A stretch of 33,234 nt of DNA from Candidatus Nanoarchaeia archaeon (GTDB taxonomy: Archaea; Nanobdellota; Nanobdellia; CSSed11-243R1), in NCBI GenBank assembly GCA_028713895.1, contig JAQTNH010000001.1:725376-758609 (forward strand). The letters run 5' to 3'. The notes below the pieces were generated by a model. The model was not told the DNA's origin. It ran no database searches and was given only the letters and a program-made list of their open reading frames with translations. Positions 31,692 through 33,234 of this stretch are shown here, one piece after another. Both the position numbers and the translations under genes were made by a program. Position 1 is the stretch's first letter. The number at the start of each line of letters is the position of its first letter.

Positions 31692-32135
31692 TTACTCCTT
31701 CTTCATCTTTTCAACATATGATTTCAAGTGAGCGCGATTTCTGAAAAAGTTCCCTTTTATCTTCATGTACAAGTCGCGGTATTCCTTGCTGCTTATTGTT
31801 CCCTTGTTGTGTGTTGTCGCCAGCATCTGCCTCAGCGCACGCACTTTGTTCATCCATTCCCTTTTTTCAGGCGTGCGTGCCGTGGCAAGCCCTTTTCGCT
31901 GCCCCTGACCCTTTCTTCTTCCTTTTCCACGCTGTATTGCAAGTTTCTTTGCACGGCCGCGTGATACCCCTATCTTGGGCTTCAACTGGATTACATTCCT
32001 GACAATGAGCCCGCGTACATCCTCGCGTGTGATTGCTTTTGAGACTTCATCTGCGCTGTTCGGGTCTATCCAAATGCGTGATTCTCCCGCCTTCAGTATA
32101 TCCGCTGCGAGACGCTTCTGAATTATTGAGCTCAT
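31692..32135 (-). CDS. rpl19e: 50S ribosomal protein L19e (eL19)
   Basis: 147 residues, the normal archaeal length. It starts MSSIIQKRLAADILKAGESR and has the family stretches IWIDPNSADEVSKAITREDV, SRGRAKKLAIQRGKGRRKGQ and GQRKGLATARTPEKREWMNK, ending in a long basic helix (YVEKMKKE). It belongs to archaea and eukaryotes only, so it helps fix the domain. Its ATG overlaps the L32e stop by 4 nt. Confidence 0.97.
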   Translation of the reverse strand: MSSIIQKRLAADILKAGESRIWIDPNSADEVSKAITREDVRGLIVRNVIQLKPKIGVSRGRAKKLAIQRGKGRRKGQGQRKGLATARTPEKREWMNKVRALRQMLATTHNKGTISSKEYRDLYMKIKGNFFRNRAHLKSYVEKMKKE

Positions 32136-32575
32136 TTCTTCTTCGCCTCATGTGTTTTTGTTTCTTGCACAGCTGCTTTTGGCTTCTTCTCGTGCTGTTT
32201 CAGGAATTCTTCTGTGTTGCGCACATTGAAAATCCTTATCTTCCTTTCAACTGCCGCCTTTATCACCATGATTTTTTTGCGGTTTCCTATGCTCTTTATT
32301 TTGATTCCCTGTGTTTCAGGGTTTATTTTTGAAAGCTCGTCCACATTTGAAACTTCAACAACACCAAGCCCGCTTGAATGCATGTTCCTGAATGCTGCCG
32401 GAGTTCCATATCCTATTTTTGGTGAATATCCGTGTGAAAAATGAAGCTTCTTTACCCTTCCGTGCCTTCCCTTCGGGTGCCTCCATCCCTTGTCCATAAG
32501 CCTGATTCTCTTGTGAGACTCCTGCCTGGGGAATCGCGGCACCATTCTCCTGTGTCTTAATATTTTGTTTGCCAT
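32132..32575 (-). CDS. rpl32e: 50S ribosomal protein L32e (eL32)
   Basis: 147 residues starting MANKILRHRRMVPRFPRQES at 32575. A longer frame to 32686 lies over the end of L6 and is not family sequence, so I reject it. Family features: HKRIRLMDKGWRHPKGRHGR, VKKLHFSHGYSPKIGYGTPA, and later strands NVDELSKINPETQGIKIKSI and NRKKIMVIKAAVERKIRIFN. It ends in a charged tail (KKPKAAVQETKTHEAKKK). The start lies 2 nt after the L6 stop, so ribosomes probably re-initiate. Confidence 0.95.
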   Translation of the reverse strand: MANKILRHRRMVPRFPRQESHKRIRLMDKGWRHPKGRHGRVKKLHFSHGYSPKIGYGTPAAFRNMHSSGLGVVEVSNVDELSKINPETQGIKIKSIGNRKKIMVIKAAVERKIRIFNVRNTEEFLKQHEKKPKAAVQETKTHEAKKK

Positions 32576-32577
32576 GA

Positions 32578-33099
32578 TTATAACGCCTTTTCGGTTATGT
32601 AAATTCCGTCCTGGAAAACCCTTCGGTCCTTTCCAACGACTCTTGTTGTCTGCTCTATGTTTCCTGCGGTCTGGGATACTGCGCAAAGGTCAGCCCCTGT
32701 TAATACAAGTTCCTGTTTGTTGATTTTTATTTCAACACCAGGCAATATTTTCGCATAGCGCGGGGCACGTTCTCCCAAAAAATTGTCTATGCGAAGCTTG
32801 GTTCCCTCAACTTTTGCTGTTGTCGGGAAATGTGTGAATATGATTTTCATTTTGTATTCATATCCCTTAATCACGCCAATAAGCATGCTCTTGATTATGG
32901 ATTTATACGACTTGATTATTCTCTTTGCTTTTCTTGATTCTTTCACAGTTGAAAGTATTATTTCTCCGCCCTGAATCTCCTTTTTGACATCAGGCTCAAT
33001 GAATGTCCTTTTGATTTCCCCGAGCTTTCCGGACACCTTTACATCGTTATGTAAAAGCTCCACTTTTGCCCCGTCCGGAATTTTTATGATGTCTTTCAT
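32578..33099 (-). CDS. rpl6: 50S ribosomal protein L6 (uL6)
   Basis: 173 residues with the two repeated alpha/beta domains of L6 (IKIPDGAKVELLHNDVKVSG, then KLGEIKR near the start; later YEYKMKIIFTHFPTTAKVEG and LRIDNFLGERAPRYAKILPG). It binds 23S rRNA near the factor-binding site. AGGTGG lies 4 nt before ATG 33099 and overlaps the S8 stop, coupling the two genes. Confidence 0.96.
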   Translation of the reverse strand: MKDIIKIPDGAKVELLHNDVKVSGKLGEIKRTFIEPDVKKEIQGGEIILSTVKESRKAKRIIKSYKSIIKSMLIGVIKGYEYKMKIIFTHFPTTAKVEGTKLRIDNFLGERAPRYAKILPGVEIKINKQELVLTGADLCAVSQTAGNIEQTTRVVGKDRRVFQDGIYITEKAL

Positions 33100-33107
33100 T
33101 TGTCCAC

Positions 33108-33234
33108 CTAATAAACATAAGCGAGCAGCTGCCCTCCGATTCCTGCTTTCTTTGCCTGCTCGTGCGTCATGATTCCCTTTATCGTTGATAAAATCAGTAT
33201 TCCGAAGTTCTTTGCCGGAAGGTATCTCTTCTCG
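33108..33234 (-). CDS. rps8: 30S ribosomal protein S8 (uS8), C-terminal end (partial)
   Basis: The last 41 codons before the TAG at 33108-33110 read [20 protein letters not shown], then [21 protein letters not shown], the conserved C-terminus of archaeal S8 (central-domain 16S rRNA binding). The gene continues beyond the window edge. S8 followed by L6 is the standard archaeal and bacterial spc order. Confidence 0.93.
   Translation of the reverse strand, partial: EKRYLPAKNFGILILSTIKGIMTHEQAKKAGIGGQLLAYVY

Noticed and set aside
32576-32686. A 37-codon N-terminal extension of L32e
   Set aside because: It lies wholly within the L6 coding sequence in another frame and is unlike the family; MANKILRHRR at 32575 is the usual type of start.

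Overview
This window is archaeal. It carries most of the archaeal spc-type ribosomal operon, including the archaeal/eukaryotic-type proteins L32e, L19e and L14e. It also has an archaeal SecY with a YidC-like partner, the H/ACA pseudouridine synthase Cbf5, an MBF1 transcription factor, an archaeosortase-family protease/transpeptidase and a tRNA-Ser. Many starts have a TATA-like box about 25-27 nt upstream and no Shine-Dalgarno, which is the leaderless archaeal pattern; genes inside operons have clear GGTG-type ribosome binding sites. The missing adk, L34e and cmk genes, the giant surface protein and the small transporters fit a reduced DPANN-type archaeon (Woesearchaeota/Pacearchaeota-like). 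That placement is inference; only 'archaeal' is firm.

Layout. (1) 1-16432: cell-surface region. It holds the end of a membrane-anchored protein, a translationally coupled protein with a signal peptide and C-terminal anchor, and one uninterrupted 15.7-kb gene for a secreted protein of about 5,227 residues. That protein combines a propeller-like region, three NosD-type beta-helix domains, five LamG-like lectin domains and two copies of a block of more than 1,000 residues, and is full of N-glycosylation sequons. (2) 16429-21246: small genes. These are a two-TM protein, MBF1, a HEPN/MNT toxin-antitoxin pair, a full-size MFS transporter divergent from a half-size MFS protein plus a GNAT acetyltransferase, tRNA-Ser(UGA) and another small membrane protein. 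A hairpin-bearing repeat occurs twice here. (3) 21265-24091: an RsmC/MJ0882-like methyltransferase, a stand-alone Lrp/AsnC RAM domain, an archaeosortase-family protein, and a divergent PfkB-like protein. (4) 24092-33234, nearly all on the minus strand: read in transcription order S8 (partial), L6, L32e, L19e, L18, S5, L30, L15, secY, a YidC-like gene and L14e. Then comes an interruption by a plus-strand gene for a divergent formyltransferase-fold protein and an AbrB/RelE toxin-antitoxin pair, followed by cbf5.

How the parts relate. The ribosomal genes overlap by 4 nt or are separated by at most about 22 nt and are probably co-transcribed, with SecY and the YidC-like insertase made alongside the ribosome. 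The surface genes and the archaeosortase suggest a glycosylated envelope, but the giant protein has no visible C-terminal sorting signal, so no enzyme-substrate pair can be claimed from this window. Each of the two toxin-antitoxin modules has an inverted repeat next to its predicted promoter, which suggests autoregulation. No stretch longer than about 300 bases lacks a gene; the longest gaps (about 190 nt at 16744-16933 and 121 nt at 20910-21030) hold the hairpin repeats.
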